From: Bacillus sp. OxB-1
Lineage (GTDB): Bacteria; Bacillota; Bacilli; Bacillales_A; Planococcaceae
NCBI RefSeq assembly: GCF_000829195.1
Contig: NZ_AP013294.1
Coordinates: forward strand, 3,111,001 to 3,175,000
DNA length: 64,000 nucleotides
Direction: 5' to 3'
In this document: positions 17,990 through 30,685 of the stretch, in pieces
How positions within the stretch are numbered: the first letter of the stretch is position 1
How the letters are laid out: each line of letters starts with the position of its first letter
The notes under the pieces: generated by a model
What the model saw: the letters and a program-made list of their open reading frames with translations, nothing else
Database searches by the model: none
What the model was told of the DNA's origin: nothing
Made by a program: the position numbers and the translations under genes

Positions 17990-19282
17990 TCATCTCGCCA
18001 ACTGCTCGAACACTTTATGGAATGCTTCCACGGTTTTGGCGATATGCGCTTCCGTATGAGCGGTTGACAGGAACATACCCTCGAACTGGGATGGTGGCAA
18101 GAAGATGCCTTCTTCCGCCATCAGACGGTAATATTCTGCGAACAATTCCAAGTCCGATGATTTGGCTTTGTCATAATCGGACACTTTCTCATTCGTGAAG
18201 AAGAAGCCGATCATCGAACCTGCACGATTGACGGTATGCGGAATATTGTATTTCGTCGCCGCTTCGCGGAAGCCGGATTCCAGCTGATCGCCAAGTTTCA
18301 TGAAATATTCGTAAGAAGCCGGTGTCAGCTTCTTTAATGTTTCAATTCCTGCTGTCATGGCAAGCGGATTTCCGGATAACGTCCCCGCTTGGTAAACGGA
18401 ACCCGCCGGCGCGATGTTCTCCATGATTTCTCGTTTGCCGCCGTATGCGCCAACCGGAAGTCCGCCGCCGATCACTTTCCCAAGGCAAGTCAGATCCGGC
18501 GTGACGCCGAAATAGCCTTGCGCACAGTTGTAGCCGACGCGGAAGCCGGTCATCACTTCATCAAAAATGAGAAGCGTGCCATTTTTCTCCGTCAATTCAC
18601 GTAACCCTTCCAAGAAACCAGGCTCTGGAGGAACAACCCCCATATTCCCTGCTACAGGTTCCACGATGACACCCGCCAAGTCATCCCCGAATTGCTCGAA
18701 GACCGCTTGAACGCTTTCCATATCATTATATGCGACTGTAATGGTGTTCTTTGCGATGCCTTCAGGAACGCCTGGGCTATCCGGGAGACCCAATGTTGCC
18801 ACGCCAGATCCCGCTTTGATAAGCAAGGAATCCCCGTGACCATGGTAGCACCCTTCGAATTTCAAGATTTTATTGCGCCCTGTGTATCCTCGAGCCAAGC
18901 GCAACGCACTCATCGTCGCTTCCGTCCCGGAAGATACCATGCGGACCATTTCAATCGATGGTACACGTTCGATGACGAGTTGAGCGAGTTCATTTTCCAC
19001 CAAGGTTGGCGCACCAAAGCTTGCCCCCGTCTCCGCTACTCGTTGAATGCCTGCCACAACGTCCGGATCGGTATGCCCTAAAATAAGGGGTCCCCAGGAA
19101 AGGACGTAATCGATGTATTCATTTCCATCGATATCCGTAATGATGGCACCTTTCCCGCTTTGCATGAAAATCGGATCCATATTCACCGATTTGAATGCAC
19201 GGACCGGCGAGTTGACTCCGCCGGGCAATAAATTCACAGCCTCTGCAAAAGCCTGCTTCGATTTTTCATAACGATTTCCCAA
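17990..19282 (-). CDS. hemL: Glutamate-1-semialdehyde 2,1-aminomutase
   Basis: A PLP enzyme that turns glutamate-1-semialdehyde into 5-aminolevulinate, the second step of the C5 haem pathway. The 430-residue length is normal; [30 protein letters not shown] and the PLP lysine motif [15 protein letters not shown] near residue 265 are intact. The start is TTG 19282, directly touching the hemB stop codon, with GGAGGAGAA upstream. Last gene of the hem run before a terminator. Confidence 0.96.
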   Translation of the reverse strand: MGNRYEKSKQAFAEAVNLLPGGVNSPVRAFKSVNMDPIFMQSGKGAIITDIDGNEYIDYVLSWGPLILGHTDPDVVAGIQRVAETGASFGAPTLVENELAQLVIERVPSIEMVRMVSSGTEATMSALRLARGYTGRNKILKFEGCYHGHGDSLLIKAGSGVATLGLPDSPGVPEGIAKNTITVAYNDMESVQAVFEQFGDDLAGVIVEPVAGNMGVVPPEPGFLEGLRELTEKNGTLLIFDEVMTGFRVGYNCAQGYFGVTPDLTCLGKVIGGGLPVGAYGGKREIMENIAPAGSVYQAGTLSGNPLAMTAGIETLKKLTPASYEYFMKLGDQLESGFREAATKYNIPHTVNRAGSMIGFFFTNEKVSDYDKAKSSDLELFAEYYRLMAEEGIFLPPSQFEGMFLSTAHTEAHIAKTVEAFHKVFEQLAR

Positions 19283-20263
19283 TTAGTTCTCCTCCAGCCA
19301 GCGTGCTGCGTCTTTGGCATGGTATGTCATAATGAGATCCGCCCCTGCACGCTTCATACTTGTCAATGTCTCCAAAACGATCTTCTTCTCTTCCACCCAG
19401 CCGTTGATAGCCGCAGCTTTCACCATGGCGTATTCGCCGCTTACATTGTATGCGACAACCGGCAACAGTACGGAATTTTTCACGTCACGCATAATATCAA
19501 GATAGGACAGAGCCGGTTTGACTATGAGGAAATCAGCGCCTTCTTCCACATCCGATTCCGCCTCGCGCATGGCTTCCAAACGGTTCGCCGGGTCCATCTG
19601 ATACGTCTTCCGGTCTCCGAATTGCGGAGTCGAATCCGCTGCATCCCGGAATGGCCCGTAATAAGCCGATGCGTATTTGACTGCGTAGGACATGATCGGA
19701 ATGTCGATGAAACCTGCTTCATCCAACCCTTTTCGGATCGCCACAACAAATCCATCCATCATATTGGATGGTGCGATAATATCGGCGCCTGCTTTGGCCT
19801 GGCTCACCGCTGTACGCACTAACAGTTCCAAGGACGGATCATTGAGAACCTTTTCCCCTTCCACGACGCCGCAATGGCCATGGTCGGTATATTCGCATAA
19901 GCAAGTATCCGCAATGACAATCAATTCGGGATGGCGTTCTTTTACGAAGCGGGTCGCCTGCTGCACGATGCCTTCATCGTGATAAGCTCCTGATCCGACG
20001 GCATCTTTTTCAGCGGGAACACCGAACAATATGACAGATGGGATACCTAAGGAGACGACCTCGTCGATTTCCGTTCCCAATTGATCCATCGAAAACTGGA
20101 ACACGCCCGGCATGGAAGCGACAGGGTTTTTCACATTCTCTCCTTCCACGACGAAAATCGGATAAATGAAGTCTTCCTTCCGCAAAACGGTTTCCTGCAC
20201 CATTGCCCGAAGCGTCTTGGAACTGCGCAGCCGCCGGTTCCGTCTGAATTCTAAATTCGTCAT
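19283..20263 (-). CDS. hemB: Delta-aminolevulinic acid dehydratase (porphobilinogen synthase)
   Basis: Joins two 5-aminolevulinates into porphobilinogen. The 326 residues carry the metal-binding Cys motif ([15 protein letters not shown], about 118-132) and both active-site lysines, in [16 protein letters not shown] and [10 protein letters not shown]. It overlaps hemD by one base and touches hemL, so the hemD-hemB-hemL segment is tightly packed. Confidence 0.97.
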   Translation of the reverse strand: MTNLEFRRNRRLRSSKTLRAMVQETVLRKEDFIYPIFVVEGENVKNPVASMPGVFQFSMDQLGTEIDEVVSLGIPSVILFGVPAEKDAVGSGAYHDEGIVQQATRFVKERHPELIVIADTCLCEYTDHGHCGVVEGEKVLNDPSLELLVRTAVSQAKAGADIIAPSNMMDGFVVAIRKGLDEAGFIDIPIMSYAVKYASAYYGPFRDAADSTPQFGDRKTYQMDPANRLEAMREAESDVEEGADFLIVKPALSYLDIMRDVKNSVLLPVVAYNVSGEYAMVKAAAINGWVEEKKIVLETLTSMKRAGADLIMTYHAKDAARWLEEN

Positions 20264-21024
20264 CAGTCAACTTCCTTTCGTTTCGCCAATTCCTTGACGA
20301 GATCCAATAATGTATATGTATCGGGCCTGACATGGACAGTCGCGCCCGCTTCCTCAAGCGCTGTTTCCGTCACATGTCCGATGGCGCCGATTGTATAGCC
20401 TTCCCATCCGATGCGGGGTACGATTTCCCTGGCAAATACCTCGACTGCGGATGGGCTCGCAAATAGGACGTTTTTCGGCACATCCTGCTGCAAAGCATCC
20501 ACCAAACCATTGACCGATTCAACTGTCGGTTCTGTTGAATAAACGGTCCATTCATCCACATCGAAAGGCAATTCATCCTTGATTGTCCCGCTCGCCATCG
20601 AACCGCGCAGAAAAAGCAGCCGCCTAGCCTCTGTCTCGGACGGGTTGAACTGCTTGACGAACACATCCGCACTGAAGACCGTCGGGATGAAATCAACCGT
20701 AAATCCGAGCTTTTCCAATGCCGCCGCTGTCCGGCTTCCGACCGCCCCGATTTTCCCGGGAATGGACTCCGAAGAGATCGAATGTCTTTCCATTTTGGCA
20801 CCGAACGCCGCAACGGCACTCTGGCTCGTGAAGATGAGCCAATCATACAAAGGACAGGCATTCAACCGCAGTTCGTCCGTCGGTTCCAGTATTTCTTCGA
20901 CTTGAATCAAAGGAAAGGAGGCCGGGGTTCCGCCATACTGTCTCACCTGATCGAGCACTTCCAATGACTTCGGCGTCCCCGTGAAGATGACGAGCTCCCC
21001 TTCCAATGGCTTTCCGTTACGCAT
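20263..21024 (-). CDS. hemD: Uroporphyrinogen-III synthase
   Basis: Closes hydroxymethylbilane with ring D inversion to uroporphyrinogen III. The sequence is poorly conserved in this family; here 253 residues show the two-lobed pattern ([13 protein letters not shown] in the first lobe, [13 protein letters not shown] in the second, and [17 protein letters not shown] at the end). Position between hemC and hemB settles the call. ATG 21024 overlaps the hemC end by 8 bp. Confidence 0.93.
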   Translation of the reverse strand: MRNGKPLEGELVIFTGTPKSLEVLDQVRQYGGTPASFPLIQVEEILEPTDELRLNACPLYDWLIFTSQSAVAAFGAKMERHSISSESIPGKIGAVGSRTAAALEKLGFTVDFIPTVFSADVFVKQFNPSETEARRLLFLRGSMASGTIKDELPFDVDEWTVYSTEPTVESVNGLVDALQQDVPKNVLFASPSAVEVFAREIVPRIGWEGYTIGAIGHVTETALEEAGATVHVRPDTYTLLDLVKELAKRKEVD

Positions 21025-21946
21025 CCATCTCCGCCTTCACTTTCTCGATCACTTCAGCGGCGCCTTCCTCGCGTAGAATCCGGGCGACTTCCTTCCCGGC
21101 TTTGACCGGATCTGCATCCCGTACAGTCGTCTTGAACACTTCCAACGCATCCGGGGAGGCGATATATCCGGTCAATTCGGTTTCTTGGCCATCAAATTTC
21201 GCGAACCCTGCAATCGGAACTTGGCAGGAACCATCCATCTCGGATAGGAATACCCGCTCCGCTTCGACTTCCTTCCACGTCTTTTCATCTGTCAGGCGGG
21301 AAAGCTCGGCAAGCAGTTCCTCATCATCAGCACGGCATTCGATGGCAAGTGCGCCTTGGCCGACCGCTGGGATGCAGTCGCTGGCATCCATGAATTCCGT
21401 AATCAGATCCTCGCTCCACCCCATCCGTTTCATCCCGGCTGCGGCGAGCAAGATAGCATCATATTCTCCGTCCTGCATCTTTCTTAAACGGGTATCGATA
21501 TTCCCACGAATCCATTTGATTTCCAGATCGGGACGCAACAAAAGAAGTTGGGAACTTCTGCGCAAGCTGGACGTTCCGACGACAGCGCCGATCGGCAAAT
21601 CCATGAATTTCACATGATCATTGGATAGGAATGCATCACGTGCATCTTCCCGCGGAGGAATGCAGCCGATCGTCAGTCCTTCCGGCAAAACGGCCGGCAT
21701 ATCTTTCATACTATGAACAGCAAAATCGATTTCCTTATCATAGAGAGCTTGCTCGATTTCCTTGACGAAAAGTCCTTTTCCGCCAACTTTCGATAGCATG
21801 ACGTCCAGAATCTGGTCCCCTTTCGTGACGATTTCCTTCACTTCAAACTCAAATGGCGCACCAGCGGCTTTCATTTGATCGATGAACCAATTGGTCTGGG
21901 TTAACGCAAGTTTACTTCTACGGGAACCAACAATAATTTTTCTCAA
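21017..21946 (-). CDS. hemC: Porphobilinogen deaminase (hydroxymethylbilane synthase)
   Basis: Polymerises four porphobilinogens. The 309 residues include [13 protein letters not shown] at the N-terminus, the Arg-rich substrate site ([11 protein letters not shown]) and the dipyrromethane cofactor cysteine in [13 protein letters not shown] near residue 240. The start is TTG 21946 with GGAAG upstream. It follows hemX by 15 bp. Confidence 0.96.
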   Translation of the reverse strand: MRKIIVGSRRSKLALTQTNWFIDQMKAAGAPFEFEVKEIVTKGDQILDVMLSKVGGKGLFVKEIEQALYDKEIDFAVHSMKDMPAVLPEGLTIGCIPPREDARDAFLSNDHVKFMDLPIGAVVGTSSLRRSSQLLLLRPDLEIKWIRGNIDTRLRKMQDGEYDAILLAAAGMKRMGWSEDLITEFMDASDCIPAVGQGALAIECRADDEELLAELSRLTDEKTWKEVEAERVFLSEMDGSCQVPIAGFAKFDGQETELTGYIASPDALEVFKTTVRDADPVKAGKEVARILREEGAAEVIEKVKAEMDA

Positions 21947-21961
21947 TACAATCTTCCTTCC

Positions 21962-22792
21962 TTACATCCAAAAATGGAATTGCGAGAGTTTGCTTCCTAA
22001 AAAGAAATTGACGATGACAAATAGAAAAGCGATGATATTCGCCCAGGCAAAGTCATTTGAGGTCAGTCTACCACTCCGGTTGAGATACAATACCACTCCA
22101 TAAATGACAATTAAGAAGAACGAACCGATGATTTTCATATCGAAGATGTTCCACTCTTCCAAAGCGACGGATGCCCAGCGGACCCCTAAAATGAGACTGA
22201 CGAGCAGGATGGGAATCCCCGTGTAAAGGGCTGACTTCATTCCAATGATAGCTTGATGCAATGATGGGAGTCGACTGAATTGCTTGGACCATTTCTTCTT
22301 TTTCAATATTTTATAAACTAGCAAATAGAGGATTGCAAAAACGAAAGACATCGCGAATGCTGCATAGGACAGGATTGCGAAGGTGACATGGATGAATAAT
22401 AATTCCGAAATGAGCGCTTCACCAATCGGGGATTGAGATTGCTGATCGGAAGCAAAGGTATGGATTGTCATAAAAGTGAATGCCAAGACATTCAAGAAAA
22501 AGACCGCATGCCCCACTTTATAAGTAAGATGCAGGACGATCGATAATGTGATCAAGAGCCATACGTAAAAATAAATACCTTCTACTAGGGAAAGAACTGG
22601 GAATTGTTGAGTCTCGATTATTTTCACGACAAGATAGGTCGACTGCAATACATAGACGGTCATGACAATCCAAAATGCACTACGATGTGCCACTTTATCC
22701 TTATTCAAATAGTCAATAAAGTAAAAGACCAGGCCCACAGCATACAAAACGACCATCATTTCCTGCAGCCTCGCCATCGTAATCTCTGCCAA
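21962..22792 (-). CDS. hemX: HemX-like membrane protein (cytochrome c assembly family)
   Basis: An integral membrane protein with about eight hydrophobic segments of the CcsA/CcmC superfamily. In B. subtilis HemX sits after hemA and lowers HemA levels. TTG 22792, preceded by AGTGGGG, gives 276 residues, the length I recall for B. subtilis HemX; an earlier TTG at 22819 has no ribosome site and a later ATG at 22777 is also possible. Unlike B. subtilis, about 330 bp with a terminator and repeats separate it from hemA. Confidence 0.85.
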   Translation of the reverse strand: MAEITMARLQEMMVVLYAVGLVFYFIDYLNKDKVAHRSAFWIVMTVYVLQSTYLVVKIIETQQFPVLSLVEGIYFYVWLLITLSIVLHLTYKVGHAVFFLNVLAFTFMTIHTFASDQQSQSPIGEALISELLFIHVTFAILSYAAFAMSFVFAILYLLVYKILKKKKWSKQFSRLPSLHQAIIGMKSALYTGIPILLVSLILGVRWASVALEEWNIFDMKIIGSFFLIVIYGVVLYLNRSGRLTSNDFAWANIIAFLFVIVNFFLGSKLSQFHFWM

Positions 22793-22824
22793 GATGACCC
22801 CACTGCCTTTCCAAATCAATTAAG

Positions 22825-22955
22825 AATCGAACTGTGAAGGGTTCGATTTGCCGTATTTCTGCGCACTTTGCAAAAATTAAGGCACAGCCAACGATTCGAT
22901 TTCCCGATTCCTACGCACTTTGCAGAAATTAAGGCACAGCCAAAGGTTCGATTTC
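22825..22955 (+). repeat. Dispersed ~60-bp repeat, copy 2 with partial tandem copies
   Basis: The hemA-hemX gap starts with a full repeat unit (22825-22884, AATCGAACTGTGAAGGGTTC to ATTAAGGCA), then a half-decayed unit (22891-22940, ending GCAGAAATTAAGGCA) and the start of a third (GGTTCGATTTCC to 22955). The rest of the gap to 23062 shows no gene. Confidence 0.78.
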
Positions 22956-23062
22956 CTTAACCTCTATACTCCTTGCATAAGTAAAGAACGATTCTCGAAA
23001 CGCGAAAGTTTCGTTTCTCTTCATTTCAGCCCAACAGGACCGTCCCTGTTTCAAACCATAAG

Positions 23063-23107
23063 AAAAAGGGTGTTTCTGCACAACTTAAGTTTAGCAGAAA
23101 CATCCCT
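23063..23107 (-). terminator. Intrinsic terminator directly after hemA
   Basis: On the minus strand AGGGATGTTTCTGC pairs with GCAGAAACACCCT around a 14-base loop (one mismatch) and runs into TTTTTC. It would end most transcription between hemA and hemX. Confidence 0.85.
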
Positions 23108-23120
23108 ACTGACCAACATT

Positions 23121-24479
23121 TTAGAAAACGGGTTGTGCTGCAGCATTTTTTTCTGCCCTGACCCTCAGCCGCTCTTTCGCTTGCCGTGCAAGCAGTTCTT
23201 TTTCTTTCTCGACATCTTCATCAATGCCGAAAATTTGTTGGAACAACTCCAACTTTTCAGCTGCTTTTTTGTCCGTCGCCAATTCTTTCACTTGCAGGAT
23301 CGGCTCTTTCAGCAATTGGTTGACAATCGATTTTGTATGTTTGCTTAATACTTTCTTTTCACGTTCCGTCAATTCCGGCATCTTGTTCAAAATACTGGCC
23401 ATCGTTTCCGATTGGATCCGATTCGCTTTTTGACGAAGAGCGGAAATGACAGGTACGACACCAAGCGTAGCGACCCAATCTTTGAACTCATGGATCTCTT
23501 TTTCGATCATGATGCCGATTTCCTCTGCAGCGCGTTTCCGTTCTGCCAGATTCGCTTCCACGATGTCTTGCAAATCATCGATATCGTAAAGGAAAACATT
23601 CGGCAGGTCCCCGATCCGAGGGTCCAAGTCGCGGGGAACCGCAATATCGACCAAGAAAATCGGCTTCCCTTTCCGCAGTTTCTCCACATATTGCATCAAC
23701 TCAAAATCAATGACAAAATCGCTTGCTCCGGTAGAACTGATGAGAATATCAGCTTCCAGCAACGTGCATTGCAGTTCCTGCATCGATTTGGCTACCCCGT
23801 TGAATTGGCTTGCCAATTCTTCCGCTTTGGAAAGGGTGCGGTTGACGACCGTAACTTTTCCCACTCCGCTGCCATGCAGGTTTTTGATCGCCAATTCACC
23901 CATCTTCCCGGCTCCCAGGATGGCGATATGTTTGCGATCCAATGATCCGAAAATTTTCTTTCCAAGCTCAACTGCCGCGTAAGAAACGGAGACTGCATTT
24001 TCACCAATTGCCGTTTCGGTATGGGCCCGTTTCGCAAACGTAACGGTTTGCTTGAACAATTCATTGAAGATTGTTCCCGTCGTTCCGATTTCCTGGCCTT
24101 GCAGGAAGCTGGAGCGGACTTGCCCAAGAATCTGTGTTTCACCCAATACCATCGAATCAATGCCGGCCGCAACTCTCATCAGATGCTCGACGGCTCCATC
24201 ATTCTCCCGGATGACCAGGTGGGATGAAAAGGATTCCAATGGCTCGCCAAACCAATCCGCCAAGAACCGTTTCACATAATAGCGTCCTGTATGGATCTGG
24301 TCGACTACCGCATATATTTCGGTACGATTACATGTCGAAATGATGATGTTTTCCAATATACTTTTTTGTTGCTGTAATGTTTGCATCGCTTGGGACAATT
24401 CCTCTTCCGCAAACGAAAATCTTTCCCTGATTTCCACGGGTGCTGTCCGGTGATTGACACCGACTACGATTGTATGCAT
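23121..24479 (-). CDS. hemA: Glutamyl-tRNA reductase
   Basis: Reduces glutamyl-tRNA to glutamate-1-semialdehyde with NADPH, the committed step of C5 haem synthesis. The 452 residues have [15 protein letters not shown] at the N-terminus, the nucleophile Cys in STCNRTEIY near residue 50, the NADPH fold [17 protein letters not shown] near 190 and the C-terminal dimerisation helices. It begins 122 bp downstream of ysxC and is followed by its own terminator. Confidence 0.97.
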   Translation of the reverse strand: MHTIVVGVNHRTAPVEIRERFSFAEEELSQAMQTLQQQKSILENIIISTCNRTEIYAVVDQIHTGRYYVKRFLADWFGEPLESFSSHLVIRENDGAVEHLMRVAAGIDSMVLGETQILGQVRSSFLQGQEIGTTGTIFNELFKQTVTFAKRAHTETAIGENAVSVSYAAVELGKKIFGSLDRKHIAILGAGKMGELAIKNLHGSGVGKVTVVNRTLSKAEELASQFNGVAKSMQELQCTLLEADILISSTGASDFVIDFELMQYVEKLRKGKPIFLVDIAVPRDLDPRIGDLPNVFLYDIDDLQDIVEANLAERKRAAEEIGIMIEKEIHEFKDWVATLGVVPVISALRQKANRIQSETMASILNKMPELTEREKKVLSKHTKSIVNQLLKEPILQVKELATDKKAAEKLELFQQIFGIDEDVEKEKELLARQAKERLRVRAEKNAAAQPVF

Positions 24480-24601
24480 CGGGTGTTCACACCTCTCACA
24501 TTCTTATTCATGGATACATTATACCATACTTCCGGCCCATTTCTTTACGGGATTGTGAACAACCTATGAATTAGGCGCTCCCTTTTCGAAACGGAATTCG
24601 T

Positions 24602-25189
24602 TCATTCCATGCGGGTCTCGATTTCTCTCCAAGCATCTTCTACACCGATCCCTTTTTCCGATGAAAAGATGATCAATGGATCGCCCTTCCGCATCTCGAG
24701 TTTTTCCTTAACGATTTTCTTATGTTTTTCCCATTTTCCTCGCGGGATTTTATCGGCCTTCGTCGCTATAATGATGGCCGGGATATTATAATGGACAAGA
24801 AAATCATACATCGTGCAATCATCAGCTGAAGGCGGGTGCCGAAGATCGACGATTTGCACGACGGCTTTCAATTCTTCGCGTCCTGTCAAGTAGCGCTCGA
24901 TCATCTTGCCCCATGCCTCCCGCTCCGATTTGGAAACTTTGGCATATCCATAGCCGGGAACGTCGACGAAAAAAAGCTGTTCCTCTATTTTATAAAAATT
25001 CAAAGTCTGGGTCTTCCCCGGTTTTGAGGACGTACGCGCCAAACTTTTACGCCCGATCATCTTATTGATAAATGATGATTTCCCGACATTTGAGCGTCCT
25101 GCCAACGCAAATTCCGGATAGCCTTCCGTCGGATATTGTTCCGGTTTCACGGCACTCATAATCATTTCCACGTTATTGACTTTCATCAT
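24602..25189 (-). CDS. ysxC: Ribosome biogenesis GTP-binding protein (EngB family)
   Basis: An essential TrmE-Era-type GTPase that helps assemble the large ribosomal subunit. In 195 residues: G1 GRSNVGKSS near 32, G2 TSSKPGKT, G3 [10 protein letters not shown]4 TKAD and G5 SSEKG are all present. It overlaps lonA by 4 bp (ATGA), the same pairing as in B. subtilis. Confidence 0.95.
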   Translation of the reverse strand: MMKVNNVEMIMSAVKPEQYPTEGYPEFALAGRSNVGKSSFINKMIGRKSLARTSSKPGKTQTLNFYKIEEQLFFVDVPGYGYAKVSKSEREAWGKMIERYLTGREELKAVVQIVDLRHPPSADDCTMYDFLVHYNIPAIIIATKADKIPRGKWEKHKKIVKEKLEMRKGDPLIIFSSEKGIGVEDAWREIETRME

Positions 25190-27504
25190 TTCGCCTCCAA
25201 TGCAATTTCAAGAACCTCTTCTGCATCCGAAACCAATTTAAAAGTCAATTCATTCCGCACACTTTCAGGGATATCTTCAATATCCCGTTCATTTTCACTT
25301 GGTAAAATAATGGTCTTCAAGCCGGCACGATGCGCACTGAGCGTCTTCTCTTTTACACCGCCTATCGGCAGCACGCGGCCGCGAAGAGTGATTTCCCCTG
25401 TCATCCCGACTTCCCGTTTCACAGGTCTTTTCGTCAATGCCGAAACGAGGGCTGTCGCAATCGTCACACCTGCTGAAGGGCCGTCTTTCGGAATGGCTCC
25501 CTCCGGTACATGGATATGGATATCACATGTTTCGGTGAAATCACTGTCGATCTTGAATTCTTCCGACTTGGATCGGACGTAAGAAAGGGCGGTTTGGGCG
25601 GATTCCTTCATGACATCGCCCAATTTCCCAGTTAGGATCAACTTACCTTTTCCAGGCGAAAGTGAAACCTCGATCTGCAACGTGTCACCGCCGACCTGTG
25701 TATAAGCAAGCCCGGTGGCCGCACCAATTTGATTCACCCGTTCAGCTTGGCCATATCTGAACTTCTTCTTCCCGATCAACGATTCCAACGTGCGCGGGCT
25801 TACGGTGATGCTTTTCTTTTCACCGGTGACGATCTGCTTGGCAGCTTTTCGGCAAATCCCTGCAATTTCCCGCTCCAAGCCCCGTACTCCCGCCTCCCGC
25901 GTGTAAAACCGGATAATATCCAGAATCGCTTCGTCATTGAATCGGACTTGCGACTTCGTCAAGCCGTGCTCTTTCAATTGTTTTGGAATCAAATGATTCA
26001 GCGCAATCGACTGCTTTTCAATTTCCGTGTATCCGGCAATGGAAATGACCTCCATCCGATCACGCAATGGACCTGGAATAGCGCTCAAATCATTGGAAGT
26101 CGCAACGAAAAGCACATTGGATAAGTTATATGGCTCCTCGATATAATGATCGCTGAATGTGCTGTTCTGTTCCGGATCCAATACTTCCAGCATTGCGGAG
26201 GAAGGATCTCCACGGAAGTCATTGGACATCTTGTCGATTTCATCCAATAAAAAGACAGGGTTGATCGTACCGGCTTTTTTCATCCCTTGAATGATCCGGC
26301 CTGGCATAGCACCAACGTATGTTCTTCGGTGGCCTCGAATTTCCGACTCGTCCCGGACGCCGCCCAATGATATCCGAACGAACTTCCGACCTAATGATTC
26401 AGCTATGGAACGGGCCAAGGATGTTTTTCCGACCCCTGGAGGTCCGTCAAGGCAAAGAATCGGACCACGCAAGGAGTTCGTCAATTGACGGACCGCCAAA
26501 TATTCCAGCACCCGTTCCTTGACGGATTCCAGGCCTTCATGGTCCCGGTTCAATATTTCCTCCGACCGCTTGATGTCCAGCTGATCTTTGGAAGCGACAG
26601 ACCATGGCAAGGTGACGAGCCAGTCGATATAGCTTCGGATAATTCCACTTTCAGCTGCAGCAGAAGGTATTTTCTCATAACGATCCAATTCACGAAGAGC
26701 CGTCTCTTTCACACCTTCCGGCATATTGGCCGCCTCGATCCGCTCGCTCAGCTCAGCCACTTCCAGGCCTTTCCCGTCCTTATCGCCAAGCTCCGTCTGG
26801 ATTGCTTTCATTTGTTCCCGTAAATAAAATTCCTTTTGCGTCCTCTCCATCGCTTCTTTTACGCGTTCGTTGATCCGTCGTTCCAGAACGAGGACTTCCT
26901 GTTCGTTGTACAGACGTTTGATGAGCCATTCGAGCCGGTCATGGACGTCCCTCAATTCCAGCACTTCTTGCTTCGCCGCCATTTTGAGCGGCAAATAGGA
27001 CGCGATCATATCCGCGAAACGGCCGGGCTCTTTAATGGATGCAACAGATTCGAAGGTTTCATTGCTGATTTTTTTTGAGATTTTCGTGAATTTCTTGAAA
27101 TGGGATAACAAAGTGCGCATCAAGGCTTCGGTTTCCGCGGTCACTTCCTCGTTATCGGGTGAGCTTTCCACTTCCACGACAGGATAAAGGTCCGCCTCCT
27201 CATAGTTCGACCATTCACCCCGTTCAATTCCTTCAATTAATACGCGATATGTCCCGTTTGGCAAATGGGTCATCGATTTGACGAAAGCCAACGTCCCCAC
27301 TGTGTATAAGTCTTCGGGTTCCGGATTTTCATCGCTCATGTCTTTTTGCGTCGCCAAAAAAATGAGATTGTCTTGAGCGATGGCGTGTTCAATAGCAAAT
27401 ACGGAACGCTCTCTGCCTACATCAATATGTAAAACCATTGTTGGGTAGACAAGCAAACCACGAAGAGGCAATAAAGGGATGTTTTTCTTCAATTGAATTG
27501 GCAT
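25186..27504 (-). CDS. lonA: ATP-dependent Lon protease
   Basis: Cytoplasmic AAA+ serine protease of 772 residues. The N-terminal substrate domain covers about 1-200; Walker [10 protein letters not shown] is near 355, Walker B FLLDEIDK near 420; the protease domain has the Ser in PKDGPSAGV near 678 and the Lys in [14 protein letters not shown]. Start ATG 27504 has GGAGGTGA upstream. The sporulation paralogue lonB, which lies between clpX and lonA in B. subtilis, is not here. Confidence 0.97.
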   Translation of the reverse strand: MPIQLKKNIPLLPLRGLLVYPTMVLHIDVGRERSVFAIEHAIAQDNLIFLATQKDMSDENPEPEDLYTVGTLAFVKSMTHLPNGTYRVLIEGIERGEWSNYEEADLYPVVEVESSPDNEEVTAETEALMRTLLSHFKKFTKISKKISNETFESVASIKEPGRFADMIASYLPLKMAAKQEVLELRDVHDRLEWLIKRLYNEQEVLVLERRINERVKEAMERTQKEFYLREQMKAIQTELGDKDGKGLEVAELSERIEAANMPEGVKETALRELDRYEKIPSAAAESGIIRSYIDWLVTLPWSVASKDQLDIKRSEEILNRDHEGLESVKERVLEYLAVRQLTNSLRGPILCLDGPPGVGKTSLARSIAESLGRKFVRISLGGVRDESEIRGHRRTYVGAMPGRIIQGMKKAGTINPVFLLDEIDKMSNDFRGDPSSAMLEVLDPEQNSTFSDHYIEEPYNLSNVLFVATSNDLSAIPGPLRDRMEVISIAGYTEIEKQSIALNHLIPKQLKEHGLTKSQVRFNDEAILDIIRFYTREAGVRGLEREIAGICRKAAKQIVTGEKKSITVSPRTLESLIGKKKFRYGQAERVNQIGAATGLAYTQVGGDTLQIEVSLSPGKGKLILTGKLGDVMKESAQTALSYVRSKSEEFKIDSDFTETCDIHIHVPEGAIPKDGPSAGVTIATALVSALTKRPVKREVGMTGEITLRGRVLPIGGVKEKTLSAHRAGLKTIILPSENERDIEDIPESVRNELTFKLVSDAEEVLEIALEAK

Positions 27505-27560
27505 GCGAACGTCACCTCCATATAATATGTATGTCCATTCTGGATTAATCTATTAGTTGG

Positions 27561-27614
27561 AAAAAGCCGACAACCGATGAACGCATCGTAACATGCGTGT
27601 CTTCGGAGTCGGCT
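27561..27614 (-). terminator. Intrinsic terminator of clpX
   Basis: A two-part hairpin: outer AGCCGAC/GTCGGCT, inner ACGCAT/ATGCGT, then TTTTTCC on the minus strand, just after clpX. Confidence 0.8.
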
Positions 27615-27630
27615 CCATCCTTCAAGCACC

Positions 27631-28896
<1,266 letters not shown>

Positions 28897-28971
28897 TATG
28901 CTCACCCCTATTCAAGTGACAATCTTACAAGATTCCCTGCATTTTATCAACTAATACGAACTCTTACGCCG

Positions 28972-29031
28972 AATCGAACCGCGAAGGATCCGATTTGCCG
29001 TACTTCTGTACACTATGCAGAAATTCAAACC
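28972..29031 (+). repeat. Dispersed ~60-bp repeat, copy 3
   Basis: In the tig-clpX gap: AATCGAACCGCGAAGGATCC, then GATTTGCCGTACTTCTGTAC and CAGAAATTCAAACC. Several substitutions from the other copies, including changes on both arms of the first stem, so the stem is partly kept. Confidence 0.72.
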
Positions 29032-29066
29032 ATAATCTCTGCTGAGTATATGATTTTCCTGTCTAT

Positions 29067-29098
29067 GAAAAACAAGGCACGGTGTTCCGTACCTTGTT
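29067..29098 (-). terminator. Intrinsic terminator of tig
   Basis: AACAAGGTACGG pairs with CCGTGCCTTGTT (one mismatch) around AACA, then TTTTT on the minus strand. Confidence 0.85.
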
Positions 29099-29110
29099 AT
29101 CTAAACTTGC

Positions 29111-30397
29111 TTATTCGGTAATTTTGGCGTTATCGACTAGCAGCTCAACTGTTTTGCTGAAACGAAGATCGTTTTCAAGCATGGATGTTCCACCAAGTGT
29201 CGCTTTGATCTGGTCGATTTCCATTCCGAATTGCTCTGACATTTTTTGAAGTTCTGCGTTGATTTCTTCTTCAGTCACTTCGATGTTCTCCGCTTTGCCG
29301 ATCGCTTCCAGCGTAAGGGATACGCGTACACGTTGCAATGCGTCATCGCGCATTTGTGAACGAAGGGCTTCTTCATCTTGTCCTGAGAATTGGAAGTACA
29401 GGTCAAGGTTCATGCCTTGCATCTGAAGACGTTGTGCAAACTCGTCCATCATGCGATTGACTTCCGTCTCCACCATCACTTCCGGGATATCGACTTCCGC
29501 ATTACGCGCTGCCGCTTCCACAAGATCATCGCGCAAAGAAGTATCCGATGCCGCTTTTTTCTCTTCTACCGTTTTCTCTTTCAATTTCACACGAAGTGCA
29601 TCCAAGTTTTCGACTTCTTCATCGATTTCCTTCGCCAATTCATCATCTAGCTCTGGTAGTTCCTTCGATTTGATTTCGTGGATTTTCACTTTGAAGACGG
29701 CTGGTTTACCAGCAAGCTCAGCGGCGTGGTATTCTTCAGGGAAAGTTACTTCAACGTCTTTTTCTTCACCTGTTTTCAAGCCGATCAATTGCTCTTCGAA
29801 CCCGGGGATGAAAGAACCGGAACCGATTGCAAGATCATACTGTTCGGCTTTTCCACCTTCGAATGCTTCGCCGTCGACGAAACCTTCAAAGTCGAGGTTG
29901 ACTGTATCGCCATCTTCGACTGCTCCATCTTCTTTGACGATCATTTCAGCGAAAGCCTGCTGGCGGTCTTTTAGCTGCTCTTCGATTTCTTCGTCCGTCA
30001 CTTCTGTGTTTTGGCGTGTCACTTCCAGACCTTTATAGTCTCCTAGCTTCACTTCCGGCTTCAATGTAACGACTGCTTTGAAGATAAGGGATTTCCCTTT
30101 CTCCATTTGCTCGATGTCGATTTCCGGACGGTCGATCGGTTCGATATCGGCTTCCTCGACTGCGTTTGCATACGCGTCTGGAAGGATGAAATCAAGAGCA
30201 TCATTGTATAAAGCTTCTACGCCGTACATTTTCTCGAACATTTTGCGCGGCATTTTCCCTTTACGGAATCCAGGCGCTTGGACTTGTTTCACGACTTTTT
30301 TAAACGCTTTGTCAAGACCTGCGTCGACTTCTTCCGCTGCAACTTCAACAGTGAGCGTCCCTTTATTTCCTTCTTGTTTTTCCCATTTAACTGACAT
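29111..30397 (-). CDS. tig: Trigger factor
   Basis: Ribosome-associated chaperone and prolyl isomerase. 428 residues from ATG 30397 (GGAGG eight bases before); a start at 30427 would add ten unrelated residues. The ribosome-binding signature [17 protein letters not shown] is near residue 45, the FKBP-type domain covers about 160-245 ([19 protein letters not shown]), and the C-terminal arms follow. Upstream of clpX as in B. subtilis. Confidence 0.96.
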   Translation of the reverse strand: MSVKWEKQEGNKGTLTVEVAAEEVDAGLDKAFKKVVKQVQAPGFRKGKMPRKMFEKMYGVEALYNDALDFILPDAYANAVEEADIEPIDRPEIDIEQMEKGKSLIFKAVVTLKPEVKLGDYKGLEVTRQNTEVTDEEIEEQLKDRQQAFAEMIVKEDGAVEDGDTVNLDFEGFVDGEAFEGGKAEQYDLAIGSGSFIPGFEEQLIGLKTGEEKDVEVTFPEEYHAAELAGKPAVFKVKIHEIKSKELPELDDELAKEIDEEVENLDALRVKLKEKTVEEKKAASDTSLRDDLVEAAARNAEVDIPEVMVETEVNRMMDEFAQRLQMQGMNLDLYFQFSGQDEEALRSQMRDDALQRVRVSLTLEAIGKAENIEVTEEEINAELQKMSEQFGMEIDQIKATLGGTSMLENDLRFSKTVELLVDNAKITE

Positions 30398-30500
30398 AAC
30401 CAAAAACCTCCGAATCATTTTAGACAATATGTTTTCTCACGAATATCTGAATTCAGTAGAAGATCCCCACTTCTAGTAAGTGGTAGGATGAATGCAAGCG

Positions 30501-30564
30501 ATTTTCTGCTCAGCGGTTTTTCATATACCCACTGAAATTCAGATATGGCCTCCGGCGGATGTCA
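30501..30564 (-). repeat. Dispersed intergenic repeat (tig copy)
   Basis: On the minus strand TGACATCCGCCGGAGGCCAT, then AATTTCAGTGGGT and CCGCTGAGCAGAAAAT. It is a shorter relative of the repeat ahead of valS (16461-16553). It sits in the ysoA-tig gap (30398-30685), where I see no gene. Confidence 0.55.
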
Positions 30565-30685
30565 TGGACTTTACTATTCAAAATCAAGACGCCATCCGAG
30601 GCGTGATTAATACTCATTGACAACCATTTCAGTATATCACAGTCTCTTCATCTTTCAACAGATTTCCTTCAACCGATTTGCAGTT

